A DNA stretch of 64,000 nt. Source: Morchella semilibera (taxonomy: Eukaryota; Ascomycota; Pezizomycetes; Pezizales; Morchellaceae). The DNA lies in the NCBI GenBank assembly GCA_009192285.1, contig CM018604.1, positions 3,286,001 to 3,350,000 on the forward strand. The letters run 5' to 3'. This document shows positions 1 to 10,459 of the stretch, one piece after another. A program made the translations under genes and the position numbers. The notes below the pieces were generated by a model. The model worked only from the letters and a program-made list of their open reading frames with translations, was not told where the DNA came from and searched no databases. Numbering within the stretch: position 1 is the first letter of the stretch; every line of letters begins with the position of its first letter.

Positions 1-311
1 CTCAGCGCTATGGTATTCTTACCTCGAGTGATTGTTTCCTCGATCTTCTCAAGGTTGTTCATACCCAAGAAGACAAAGGCCCACCGGCCAACATGGGTCA
101 GCGAGGAACCAAGAGGGCAGCACCCGCAGATTTTTCTAGGCCCCCGGCAAAGGCTCTTTGTAGGGAAGTTCCCAGACAGCTTAGTGCGGCGCCAAAGAGA
201 AGAAATGGAAAGGTGGATATTAGGCTTTGGAGACGTGTTGTTCAAAAGTCGGTCACTCCTATTATCCTTGGTGCAAAAACTGCTTGGGTTCAGGTTAGCC
301 GGGGAAAGTGA
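1..311 (+). CDS. 3' terminal exon of an unrecognised gene (partial)
   Basis: A frame is open from the left edge (first codon at 3) to a TGA at 309-311 and has natural protein composition. It reads a short ordered stretch containing YGILTSSDCFLDLL, then a basic Pro/Arg-rich tail ending QVSRGK. The YGxLTS...FLDLL stretch faintly recalls the C-lobe of fungal-specific kinase-like (FunK1-type) proteins, but this is too short to assign. The gene starts outside the window, so the internal ATG at 93 need not be the start. A competing frame from an ATG at 10 to 429 is longer but ends in a chain of hydrophobic and aromatic residues and looks less like coding sequence. I am fairly sure something is coded here and unsure what. 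Confidence 0.4.
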   Translation, partial: QRYGILTSSDCFLDLLKVVHTQEDKGPPANMGQRGTKRAAPADFSRPPAKALCREVPRQLSAAPKRRNGKVDIRLWRRVVQKSVTPIILGAKTAWVQVSRGK

Positions 312-1271
312 GACTGCCATGGCTGTATCTGTGGTAATTTGCGAAGGAATGTTGGGGTGGCTCTCAGTTATCTTAGTATGCTATAGTTGCCAGAAAATAC
401 TCTTTAGGTTACTGGTCGGTTTACTTTGAGAAATAAATTTGGAATAAATTTGTGTTTGTGATGCTTTTATAATGATCATTTGTCTATCCCGTGTGATGAA
501 TATCTATATCGGAAGTTAATTAGGAAGGCTCGGTAGAATATAAAATTTGTACAAATGGCTATCGGTATTACATTGCATGCAATGGAATAGGTAACATATG
601 AGGATTGAGGTCATACTTGACCTTTTTCTGGGCGTAGCTTGGATCACTTTCGAGCCTCAGATATCTGGATTGTATGTACCCACTATTATAGCCCTATATG
701 TAGCAACGACTTTCTTCTGCCCCATCTAACAGATTTCATGAGCAACGCCAACGGCAAGATAGCTATACTTATCGAGTAAGAATCAATCATTAGCGCTTGC
801 ACGGATTGGCCTATTGAGATGGAATGGGTAGCAGAACGTGGGGGGATTACATATTGGGTATCCAATCAACCAGGTTTGTGTATAATCGGAATAACTGTAT
901 CCGTATTTGCTCATTAGGGAGTTAATGGTGGCTAGTTGCTGCTGCTGTGTTAGTGTGGTGATCAGGGTTTTGGGAAGTGGTTCTGGGCTTTTCTTAGACT
1001 TTGTTTGTCGTATTGTATTACATAATGTCGCACCCGCGCCCGTGGTATAATTTTGTACCTCTTGCACTCCACAAACACCAAGACCCCTACATACTAAGTT
1101 ACGGGGTAGCTCTAAAAACGCATGCCTAGTATGTATATATACTTACATGCAGTTTTCAAACCTTTTTTTTGTGGGATGCCCCTTCTCCGTTAACCCCCCC
1201 CAACCGACCCGAGTCCCATTAACGAAATACATACTAATAGTCCACCTAGTTGACATCCACTTCTTAAACCG
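312..1271. other. Intergenic, no convincing gene
   Basis: AT-rich spacer between the partial exon and the next gene. A minus-strand frame at 783-1067 lacks an upstream ATG, and its Gln/Ser/Tyr-rich content is not convincing. Short C and T runs occur around 1160-1205. Confidence 0.4.
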
Positions 1272-2642
1272 ATGTTAGGCCATATACATTGCGAATTTCA
1301 CCAAACTGACCTTGCCAGCGCTCCCTCCGTCACTGCCGTCGATCTCTCTGGGGTAAACACACGAAAAGAGTGCGTTGATAGGGTTGCTGTGGTAAATGGA
1401 TTCTCGCGGATCTTCTCTGCCCCGGCATCTTCGCCTCTGCGCAATGACTTGCTTTATCGTAAATCGTACCATGAAGAGGAGGCACTCATGATCCTAGCAT
1501 ACATACCGTATGGGGAGGAGAGGGGGAAGGTCGATGTTTACACAGATAGAGGTGAGAGTCTGTACAAAACTCACTTGTGACTATTTAGCTGACTATTTGC
1601 CAAGATAGCAAAACTCCTTATGGATACAAATTGTCGTTCACATGCCCTATATCTGAGCTGTTTCAAATTAGGAAAGCGGCCCTTCAATTCGTACCATTGG
1701 GTAAGTCTCAAGAGCTGTCCTCTCTCGTTGCTACTGTACTAAAGCTATGTACTTTCTACGAAGATTCGATTCTCTCCGTTGAGGACGTAGCGCCCCCGAT
1801 CATTTCCAAAGCAGATCCTAACTTTGCATTTCATAAGTTGCATGGGCTGGTAGAGGAGGCATGCCGAGCAAAGACCGCTTTACAAATACAACGAGTCTCC
1901 TCTACTCTCAGGGTGATCGCAACCCCGTACAGGGCGCGAGTTCAACCAAGGCACTATAGTCACACTACTGCGAGTAGGCGGGAAGCCTGTGGCATACGAT
2001 ACCCGCGAACCCATGAATTTTCTAGCGGCCCGCAGGCAATACCAAAGTCATTGTTTGATCGTAGGGGCCCGAAGGGGTGTGATGATAGTGGTAGCAACCT
2101 ACCGGAATCAATACCCATAGATTGGGGTGTGTAGGTGAGCCTGATTTGTTCCAAAGATTCACTCTCCTAACGGGGTGCTAAATAGGAGACCGGTCGTTGG
2201 GCTAGCCAGGCTTTGTAGGAGGAGATCAGAAGTGTACTCACAAGAGGCGGAAGATCAACTGTTATCAGAGGCTAATGCAGGCACTACATCATTAAATATC
2301 ATAGAACCTACCTCCCCTACCCCTGATTATCGGAATCAGTCAGTCACGACACGTAAGAGAAAACCGCCGGTGGAATTCAAGGAACGTTCCAGGGACATGA
2401 AGCGCTTTTGTGTCGACCAACACAACCCTGTCAGAAACACGCATGCCGCTGAACAAGTTTCGGATAGAGAACGCCATGAAGACGACACAGAAGACGGCCT
2501 GGGAGCGGGATCTCTCAAGGCTGCTGTGAATGGTTGTGCTGCCCCAAGTGGTATAACACAGAAAACTGGTCCTTCGTGGCAAGACCTACGCCGTCTTCCG
2601 TGCGGTCGAGTTTGTTTTGACCCAGAGTTCTATGGTTGCTGA
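1272..2642 (+). CDS. Multi-exon hypothetical protein, middle part unresolved
   Basis: Exon 1 runs from ATG 1272 to 1551. An intron at 1552-1604 (GTGAGA donor, CTGAC branch, AAG acceptor) restores a natural reading, RDSKTPYGYKLSF, across the junction. A second intron at 1701-1763 (GTAAGT, TACTAAAG branch, GAAG) is in phase. Beyond about 1890 two frames compete. One starts near 1941 and ends at TAG 2118-2120, encoding TIVTLLRVGGKPVAYDT and onward, and looks much more like protein. The other continues the exon 2 frame and can be spliced (donor about 2130, branch CTAAC at 2165-2171, acceptor 2186) to a frame ending at 2642 that has basic and acidic disordered content. A missing intron or a broken gene would both explain this. 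I recognise no family. Confident of exons 1-2, not of the 3' half. Confidence 0.5.
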
Positions 2643-3237
2643 TATTAAGTGGGGGGTCTGTTTTGAAGGAAAGACCTTCCTCAGTCTGGATACGGGTGGG
2701 AAAGGAGGGTAAAATTGCTTGATGACTGAGGAGGGGGTACCTAGTGGAGTACGTAACCCACCTGTAAGAATTAATATACCTAGTGATTAAGTGAGCTCGA
2801 AAGATTCTAGTTAAAATATTATAATATTTCTCTTCATGATTACTTAAACCCACAGACGTAATAAGTGCCATCTCTGTAACATTTGTGACTCCTCTACGTT
2901 CCTCTATTCTCACTGGCTTAACCCTTTGTTTGCCTTTGACTTTTTTTGATATGCTCATCGCTTTCCTTAGCTTCTGCTTTTCTTGGGAAAGTGTGGCTTT
3001 GAAAAGGTCTCTAAGAAAAATGATGGATCCGATGGTGTTTTGGTATTCGAAAGGAAGGGTATTAAAGCTTGAATAGTTCTGTAAGGCTCGTATAAGGTGC
3101 TCAATGTAACACGCTCTTTTCCTTTTGAAGGAGAAAGTATTTGTTTGAATCTGACACATTAGACTTGTAAGCCAGTGGAACCGAGGCAGGACGCTTGAAT
3201 AAATCTCTAAACAGAGTTTCAAGAGGCCCCATGTCAT
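2515..3237 (-). CDS. Weak minus-strand candidate, 240 codons
   Basis: An open frame begins at an ATG (3237). Its N-terminal half has a plausible helical, Lys-rich stretch, with DLFKATLSQEKQKLRKA followed by a basic KVKGKQRVKP tract. This layout, a coil followed by a basic patch, vaguely recalls the C-terminus of pogo-type transposases, but no catalytic residues can be seen. The last third overlaps the 3' end of the plus-strand gene and looks off-frame. A splice near 2858 (GTGGGT in the minus reading) could shorten it. It could be a transposase relic, a small host gene or chance. Confidence 0.25.
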   Translation of the reverse strand: MTWGLLKLCLEIYSSVLPRFHWLTSLMCQIQTNTFSFKRKRACYIEHLIRALQNYSSFNTLPFEYQNTIGSIIFLRDLFKATLSQEKQKLRKAMSISKKVKGKQRVKPVRIEERRGVTNVTEMALITSVGLSNHEEKYYNILTRIFRAHLITRYINSYRWVTYSTRYPLLSHQAILPSFPTRIQTEEGLSFKTDPPLNISNHRTLGQNKLDRTEDGVGLATKDQFSVLYHLGQHNHSQQP

Positions 3238-4010
3238 GTGGTTCGAAATAGTAATACTCGTCTCGTGCCCAGCCCGCGGCGCAACTCAGCACACAAAAAC
3301 GAAGAACGAGTTGACAAGATTTTAAGAACGAGACTAGAAAAATACCATTCCGATGACCACCTATAGACTATAAAGCCCAGAGTTTCCCGCACAGGTAGGG
3401 ATTGTCGTGAAGGTTTTATTTTCTATGTACCTTGTGAAGTGACTTATCATTAGATAACTTCCTGCAGCTCCCCTTCACCTTTTTTTTTTAGGTGTCATTA
3501 GTTTACAATTTTAAGATAGTCGTTTAACCCATTTATTGTGGAAGTGTGGGACATGGCCCCTGTGCTGCGGTGCAGATGTTGGTATGGGAGTCAGGACTGG
3601 GAGTCGACTGGGAAAAATTTCAAATTTCAGTAGAATTCGTTTGGGGGCGCGTCTGAGGAGGGGTGGGGGGATCACCCAGGTTATATCGTTATATAAGCCA
3701 TCACCTTTTCAGTACAAGAACTATGGAGTTTATTTCTGCATTATTTAAGATTACAGAACCAGACAGACACCATACTTTAACTAAGAGTACAGGAGCGCTC
3801 CAATTTGCCACCCCCCTCTGAACTCTGATCCCAACACGTAATCTCAAAAACTTCCACAATTTAATAGCTGCAACCCCCTTACTCAACGTAAAAGTGTAGG
3901 AATCGAGCGACATCGAGAAAATAACAAGGACGAGATGTATCGACAAAGTTCCTTTCAGGAGTGGGGATCGTTGTCGTGAAATAGCGTCTTGTGACGCACT
4001 TGTTGCGCTC
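3238..4010. other. Intergenic, nothing recognised
   Basis: AT-rich sequence with a T run at 3480-3490. Short frames on both strands lack starts or natural composition. Confidence 0.4.
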
Positions 4011-6146
4011 TCAAACAAGGAAGCGGCTGAGGTCGTCCAGAGTCAACTCTGTGATTCCTGCATGGGATGTAAGGAAACTGTAGAAATCTCCGTCCCCGAG
4101 CAGTTCCTCTAATTCCCGTTCGGAGGTCAGATCGCCGTGACAGTTCGAAGCATTGTTGGTGGAAGGTCCAGCTTGGCCGGATTCATACATTGATTCAAGA
4201 AATGGGGGGTTGCAAAACTGGACGGCCACTGGTACTTCATCCCTTGGGTCATCAGCGAGCAATGCATCAAAGTTCGCTCTGTAGGTTTCCCCTCGATCGG
4301 TATCCGGCGCGCCGTGTTCATTAGGTGAAGGTCTAACCGTATAATCAATGTCGCTCCTGTCACCATCCAACCCGAAGATCTCAGAAAGAGAGCTAGCTTG
4401 GCTTGACTCAGGGGTACCTTGCTGCGATTGCACGGAGCCTGTTTCTTTCGTTCCCTCGCTGGCCGCAGGGCTCACATTGATTTGAGACCTACCCGGGACA
4501 ACATGATGTTCAGTCGCTGTAGAAGATATTTGCGACAAGAAGCTGTTTTTGTCATACAGTTCTGGGGAGTGCTGAAAATCAGATGTTTCTTCTGAGCCCG
4601 CGTTGTCCTCCAGATATTGTGTATCGTTGGAGCTGGGAAGAACCATCGGTGGATCGGGCAGCTGGGTAATGTGCGGGACTGAATGAACAGGAGGAAGAAG
4701 TTCCGCATGAGGTCTGTCCCCAATGACCACATGGTGCATTTGCTCTTCACTCTCATTCACGATGTAGTTCAAGTAGCTGATATAATCCTCGTTGCTGTGA
4801 ACGAAGTGCCAGGGCCGAGTTGCCCCGTCTTTATTTTCCTTGAGGAAGGCTATAAAGAAATTAGACCAGGGACTAGGGGACGGATCTCCTTTCGGCATAT
4901 TTAGCGCCCTGCGGCGAAACGTCTCAAGTCTCATCCTTGAACTTAGTTTTCTTTGCACTCGTGAATGCCGTTTCACAAGGGGACCGCCAGGGCCGACAAC
5001 AAATTCATGGATGTAGATGGAGTAAAGGTTTTCCTTCGGGTTTTTGCCGGGTAGCGACCTAGGCCTACCTAGTGTAGCTGGCTGTTGCACCTCTGGGGCG
5101 GAGGCTAGAGGAGAAGGAGCAGGGCCCTTGGGTCGATCTACCATGACTGTGGATATAGCGAAATCATAATAGATTGGAGGTTGTGAATGGCATCTCTCAA
5201 GGAGCGGATCCTCAACGACTGGGGTTGGGGACATTTGTGGGGGAACGTCATTGCACTCGCTAGGGATGGGTGAAGACGTGGCTTCTATTGAACCGTTCTG
5301 ATCTTGGTGGGCCCTAGCTTCAGCCTTGCTCTGCATAATTCGAGAGGAGTGCGCAGGATGTGCTATCGGCGTGGGAGGGCTCTATAATTACTTTCTTTAG
5401 TAAGAAGTACCGTTTAAGGCAGACGAATGTTGTTATTTGTGGCTATATCCTCTTACCGGTATCATGGCTCCAAGACGCTTTTTCACCCACTCAGGTACCT
5501 CCGGCAGTGCTGCAGTAATGGCCTCCCTCCCCTTAGCCCTCTTGAGTCGATCTCTCTCGATTGCCTCATCCTTTTTATCCTCTGCCGGGGCAACCCGACG
5601 ACGCTTCGCTGTATTCTTCACTCGTTCAATTGGTGGCGTGTAGGTTATAGATGGTGGAGGTAACAAAAAGGGTGGACCACCATGGTAACCAAACACTTGG
5701 TCTGAGACCACCGATGGGGTAGAAAGATTTTCAGAGGTCGCAGAACTGGGGTTGGTAAAACAACTCCTTGGCTCAGCCAGCAGTGGTAGGCCATTATACC
5801 TCCGCTCGATGTTCTCTATCTCTAGTGTGCGTTGAATGGCATCCTCGTCCAGCTTTCTCTTCCTCTCGCGAGCCTTGTCCTGGAGTACTTTCATCTCTTG
5901 TTCTTCTCTTGCAGACTCGGCTGCTTGCGAGAGTACTTGGCGGTCCTTCAAACTCTGAATAGATTGCCCATGCAAGACACGGAATTTTTCATATTCTTTC
6001 TCCTCAATTGGAGTTAAGGTTTTCTGGTAAATCTCCTTTTCTCGGGCTGACAATTTTAAGAGCTGACGACGGGATAAGGATCCAGGAGGGTAAATACGGT
6101 TACCCTCTGCGTCTGTTTGAATATCTTCTTTACGAGGACGAGGCAT
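4011..6146 (-). CDS. Two-exon hypothetical protein, 686 residues
   Basis: Two neighbouring open frames join by a 75-nt intron at 5382-5456 (GTAAGA donor, TACTAAAG branch, TATAG acceptor), which keeps the frame exactly, so I read one gene. The start is ATG 6146, because the frame upstream has only a TTG. Exon 1 (229 residues and stop-free to 5457) is highly charged, begins PRPRKEDIQTDAEGNRIYP, and has a likely coiled coil around residues 45-115 (Glu/Lys/Arg/Gln-rich). It ends with a basic KRRR patch. Exon 2 is mostly disordered (Pro/Ser/Glu), with one compact stretch holding WSNFFIAFLKEN and YISYLNYIV that may be a small conserved domain. The tail is acidic and hydrophobic (ELTLDDLSRFLV), as in transcription activation regions. 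A nuclear role is only an inference. Confidence 0.75.
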
Positions 6147-6220
6147 GTTTGGAGGGGTATGCAAAGGAAGGTAAGGATGGGTGGAAGAAGGGTTTCTTTT
6201 AGGACCAGTTTAGGGAGGGG

Positions 6221-6694
6221 TTATAGAGGGGAGATATTTTCTGCGGTTTCGACTTTGAATAGATATTCTCGAGGGATGTTAGGGTCGTAGTGTGTTAATG
6301 ATTTTCGTTTGGACAAAGGAGCTTCGTATGAGTTCCAGAATACTCTGGAGTCGGTATCGGAGGGGGAGAATGAGGTTGCCAGAGAGTGCGGGAAAGTGTC
6401 GTATTGAAGATTACTGGAAGAGAAGGAGAGTGCTAGACGAATGCTCGAGGACTCGTGCAAGTATGGTGGGGTCAGGTCCGAAACAAAGGTGGTAGTGGTG
6501 TTTGACGAAACTAAGCTGGACAGTTGCTCGAGGCATGAGCAACTGTAACTAGAGAGGGATGTTGTCGAGGGGAAGACAAGTGAAAGGGAAGAGTCACGCA
6601 GGTGAGTAACGCAGGCCGGTGGATGTAGAGTGGAAGACCTTCGAAGATTCTTGGGTACGTTAAGTGGATATTGAAATCTTGGCGTGGCTAACAC
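6221..6694 (-). other. Ser/Thr-rich open frame without ATG
   Basis: A 157-codon open stretch lies just upstream (5') of the 4.0-6.1 kb gene and on the same strand. It has no ATG, is dominated by Ser, Thr and Leu, and ends FKVETAENISPL. It could be an unspliced upstream exon or simply purine-free noncoding sequence. I see no splice that carries it cleanly into the next gene. Confidence 0.2.
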
Positions 6695-6784
6695 TTGTTT
6701 CTTCTCTTGCGCGCTGTAAGTCGGGATTGGAAAGATTGGACCTGATCAATACGCCAGCGAAATTGAGATATCGGTAGCAGTTTG

Positions 6785-6840
6785 GCAGCACTAAGGCATG
6801 CCTTTTTGTGTTTTCGCACAGTGGAACCTCACTATTAGGT
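6785..6840 (+). repeat. Fragment with pogo-like end, copy 1
   Basis: The 12-mer CAGTGGAACCTC (6819-6830) sits in a longer stretch that also resembles 18127-18165: a T run before it and a TAGGTC or TGGTC after it. Ends of this kind are typical of pogo/Tigger-like DNA transposons. No inverted partner is seen downstream, so this is at most an orphan end. Confidence 0.3.
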
Positions 6841-8522
6841 CTAGCGATGATAGTAAGGGAGAGGGCCCACTATCCTTTCAATGGTTTCTCGTCCTGCGAT
6901 CTTATGCTGTGATCACGAGAGGAAAGGTGTAGGCCTCTCTCATTATTAATTTCTTCTCTAAAAAGAAATCGATGAGTGTCGGCTGCACAGCGATTACAAT
7001 TACACATCCAAAAAGGTACCAGCCATTTTCTTTCATTTGGGAAATGATAAATATTTCATATACCGTTCTAATATATGCAGCGTTAAGAGCGCCAAAACTT
7101 TACCAACGTACTGTAGTAAGTTATTTTACCACCTGTGGTAAAGATAATACGGTCATTTATACCCTATAGTGTCACCTTTATGATAAAAGCACAGGGGTAA
7201 TGGGCGGCCGGAGCTATATAATGCCAATTATGAGCCCAATTGTCCACCGGTGGGGAATTTCGCTAGGTTGCACCATAGGTGGGAAGCTTTAATAAGTGTT
7301 GGTATTAACGATAGCGTAGCATAATAACTGAAGTTCAGCGTTTATACTGGAATAACAACTGAAATTCAGTGCTATATCAACGGTTTCTAAATAATTCACC
7401 ACCGTTGGTAAAACTACATTTGATGCTCCATACTGACGTGGCAACCTTCCTTTTCTCGCAGCTAGGGAAATGATCAACAACGCAATATTATTGGGTAGTC
7501 TTCTGCCAAGGAACGGGGGTAACACAAGAAACAGTAGGGGAATTAGGTTGTTAGTCCCCGACCGTGCCCTGCGCAACCAATATTGCTGCATGAATTATTA
7601 TGATTACGTGATGAGCACACCCTAGCCGAGAAGCTATATTTATCCTGGGACAGTGGGAGTTGATTGTGGGGGTTTGTAGGTTTGAAGCTCCATATGCCCG
7701 ACTTCTTGTTTTACGTCGGGCGGCTGGCCCGCGATGCAAGTGTGTGTTATATCCTGCCCGCAGTAAAGGTATGTAGATTTAAAAATTACAATCCTCATAG
7801 CTATCATAGCGACATTTTGCACTCTCCCCTCCTTTATATCTATCTACCTGGAGGTTTTTTTTTAAGACTAAACGATCCTTTCCGCTTTCGCTTTTTCCCT
7901 ATTAACAGCTTTAGAATATATGTGCATATCCGCGCATGCATGCGTGCATCAATACATTAACCAATCCACCTTCTCTATATCTTCTATATCTACCTACCTC
8001 CGCCGACCATAGTCTCAAAATTCACACGAAGAATTTACACCACCCGCCACCTCATACCCGGCCACAGATCACAACCGCTCCCGAACTTACATCGGTAGCA
8101 AGCGAGCTCGGGGCAGACTAGGGACACAGGTAGCAGCCTGTAGTAGCGGTCTCCGGCGGTGACGGTATGGGGTAGGACAAGTAATGGCCCATATGGACGT
8201 GGAATAGCGTCTCCGTGAGTTATTTTCTTCTGTTCCTGCTGTGTTTGCGGATGTGGTTCTTGCTTTAAATACCGGGCACAACGGCTGTGAGCACTCTATC
8301 GGGGGAGGAACTGAGAGATATGGAAGTTGTATATTAAGACTACATACTTGCTAAATAATAAAGGAGATAGGTAGTTATGAATGAACCAAAGAAACGATGA
8401 ATGCGAAAAATTATATTCTAAAACTACGGATTTAGCTACTGTTTCGAACCGTGAAGGCCTCCACTCCACCACCGAGCAAGATCCTCACTCCTAAAACTGT
8501 GATGCCATTATTAAAAAAATAG
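6841..8522. other. Intergenic, nothing recognised
   Basis: Noncoding spacer with scattered short frames on both strands, none with a good start or clear splice sites. T run at 7856-7864. Confidence 0.4.
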
Positions 8523-9671
8523 CTACACTACATGAGCCATAATTTTCTCATGCAGGGCGCCCCTCAAATACCCCTCCACAAAGATCGCCATCTCATCCAC
8601 CTCCCAGTCGTGCCTCAACTCCTTCGCCAACCGCTTCACCACATCCTCCCCCGCCTCGTCCAGCACCCTCCGGATAGCGATGTGAAGGCGCTGGACACTC
8701 CTCCCCGTTTTATCGATCCACGCGTACGGCGGCAGGCCCGTGCCAGACCTCGGCGGAGGGCTCGATAGGATCTCGAAGCTGGGGCTAGACGGGGCGGTAT
8801 GCGTAAAGGCTTTTGGTGGTGTTGTTGCTGCTGCTGCTACAGCCGGTTGTGCGCTATAGGCGGCGGGCGGCGCGGGGGTGGACCTGATAGAGATGGGGGG
8901 TGAGCTGGTGATTGCGAGCAGCTGTGACGTCAGCGGCGCACGGAGACCCCGGGACGCAGTGTGTGGCCGGGTCCAAGCGCCCGGGCGCGCTGAGTTGCGC
9001 AGGTCGGCTAAGACGCCAACGGGGGCTTCGGGGGCGATATTTACTGCTGCTGCTGGTGATGTTTGCTGCTCATGTTTCGCGCGCGGGAGACCGCTGGTGG
9101 GGATAATGGCGGGGTTCCTTGGCGTGCCAGCACCGGCGTGAGTAGTAGTAGTGGTGGTATTTTCCAGAGGCCGGCGCTCGGCTGGTGCTGGAAGCGCCGG
9201 TGACACTCTGTCTGTTATAGCCCTGTTCGCAGTTGCAAGTGAGGATCCCGCGGCGATGTGCGTGAACAGCTCATCCAGCCTTGCTCTGACAACCTCTCGC
9301 TCGGCGTTCCTAATAGGGACGGGTACGGCGGCGGGGATAGGGACAGCGACAGGTCGCTTCTGGAGCGGCGACGGCTGGGGGGCCTCCCCCTCCAGCCCCT
9401 CCATCCCCTGATCTCCTCCGCCCTCGTCGTCGCTGATTTCGATGACCACCTTTTTGCGGGGAGGCGGGGATGGAGGCGGGGAGCGGCGCTTTTGAGCCAT
9501 GGGGCTGGGGGAGCTGGAGCTGGCGGAGCTGAGGGTTGAGGAGGAGCAGGTGGAGAGGTAGGTGTCGTCGTCTTCATCGGCGGCGAGGTTAATGGTGGGG
9601 ATGTGATTGGCAGGATGGGGACCGCGGGGAAGGAGCGATTTGGTGAGTGGTTTGCGCGGCGTGGAGAACAT
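8523..9671 (-). CDS. Disordered protein with SUMO-interaction-like motif
   Basis: Single-exon frame from ATG 9671, the first ATG giving a natural start (MFSTPRKPL), to TAG 8523; 382 residues. Most of it is low-complexity Pro/Ala/Ser/Thr. Residues 61-74 form a basic KRR...PRKK patch that could act as a nuclear localisation signal. It is followed at once by VVIEISDDEGG (75-85), which fits the SUMO-interaction consensus of a hydrophobic beta strand followed by acidic residues. The last 65 residues are different: ordered and helical (AWIDKTGRSVQRLHIAIRR, then a charged segment ending EKIMAHVV), and probably a small domain. The frame extends upstream of 9671 without stops, but with off-frame composition. 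I infer a nuclear scaffold or chromatin-associated protein; the family is unknown. Confidence 0.75.
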   Translation of the reverse strand: MFSTPRKPLTKSLLPRGPHPANHIPTINLAADEDDDTYLSTCSSSTLSSASSSSPSPMAQKRRSPPPSPPPRKKVVIEISDDEGGGDQGMEGLEGEAPQPSPLQKRPVAVPIPAAVPVPIRNAEREVVRARLDELFTHIAAGSSLATANRAITDRVSPALPAPAERRPLENTTTTTTHAGAGTPRNPAIIPTSGLPRAKHEQQTSPAAAVNIAPEAPVGVLADLRNSARPGAWTRPHTASRGLRAPLTSQLLAITSSPPISIRSTPAPPAAYSAQPAVAAAATTPPKAFTHTAPSSPSFEILSSPPPRSGTGLPPYAWIDKTGRSVQRLHIAIRRVLDEAGEDVVKRLAKELRHDWEVDEMAIFVEGYLRGALHEKIMAHVV

Positions 9672-10459
9672 CCTGAGGGAACTGGTAGGGGGGTTATTTT
9701 TTGGTGGTGTTTGTGGTGGAGTTTGGGATGGAGATGTGTACTGTGGAGGTTGGAGTTGGGGATTGAAGTGTTGGGATGTTTGAGGTGTGGTGAGAAGATC
9801 ATAATGCGTCACTCGGTGAAGTGGCACCAAAATAAATATTTTTTTTAAAAAAAAGCAATATGGACCACTCGACAGGAACGGAACAACTAAGACCACGTGC
9901 ATAGAATCTCCTATAGCTCTCAGGGTGAGGGCCAAGTTAGGTTCAAAATCCACCCTCTCGAAAGAAAAAAGAAAGGAAAAAAAAAACAGCACAGCTCTTT
10001 GTTAATTCCAATTAGCACCCCCGAAATCAGGAGGGGGTGATAACTACACATGTACAGGTAGGTATCAATTACATGGCATTAGCTTTATATTCATCTCAGC
10101 ACTAATAAAGATATATGAGACGCTTCCTGGCAGCTTGGGCTTTTGGTGGTTTGTTAGGTATCTTTGAGAATCGGAATGACCTATCGCCTTTCTTTTCATA
10201 GTTGTGGTTACCTACGTGCTAGTCTTCTGGGCTTGCAGTACTCAATGGTCGAATGTGAGAGAAGACAGCCACAAGAATAAATCTAAATTGCATTCTCCAC
10301 CCCCACAAAATTAATGTCCGACTCCCACCTCCATTATTAACAATCCATCAACCATCACACAGCTATTATCCCTGTCAAACAAACACAAGTCCCAAATTTA
10401 CCCCCTCTTTGATAAAAGTAAGTGTAACTCTCTCAACCCCACTACCGCCAAAGGCGACC
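9672..10459. other. Intergenic between two minus-strand genes
   Basis: Holds the 5' region of the 8.5-9.7 kb gene, with A runs at 9838-9855 and 9964-9990. It also holds the 3' region of the gene at 10.46 kb. No other coding signal. Confidence 0.4.

Noticed and set aside
9920-9960. Possible tRNA B-box (GGTTCAAAATCC)
   Set aside because: No matching A-box, no cloverleaf arms at the right spacing.
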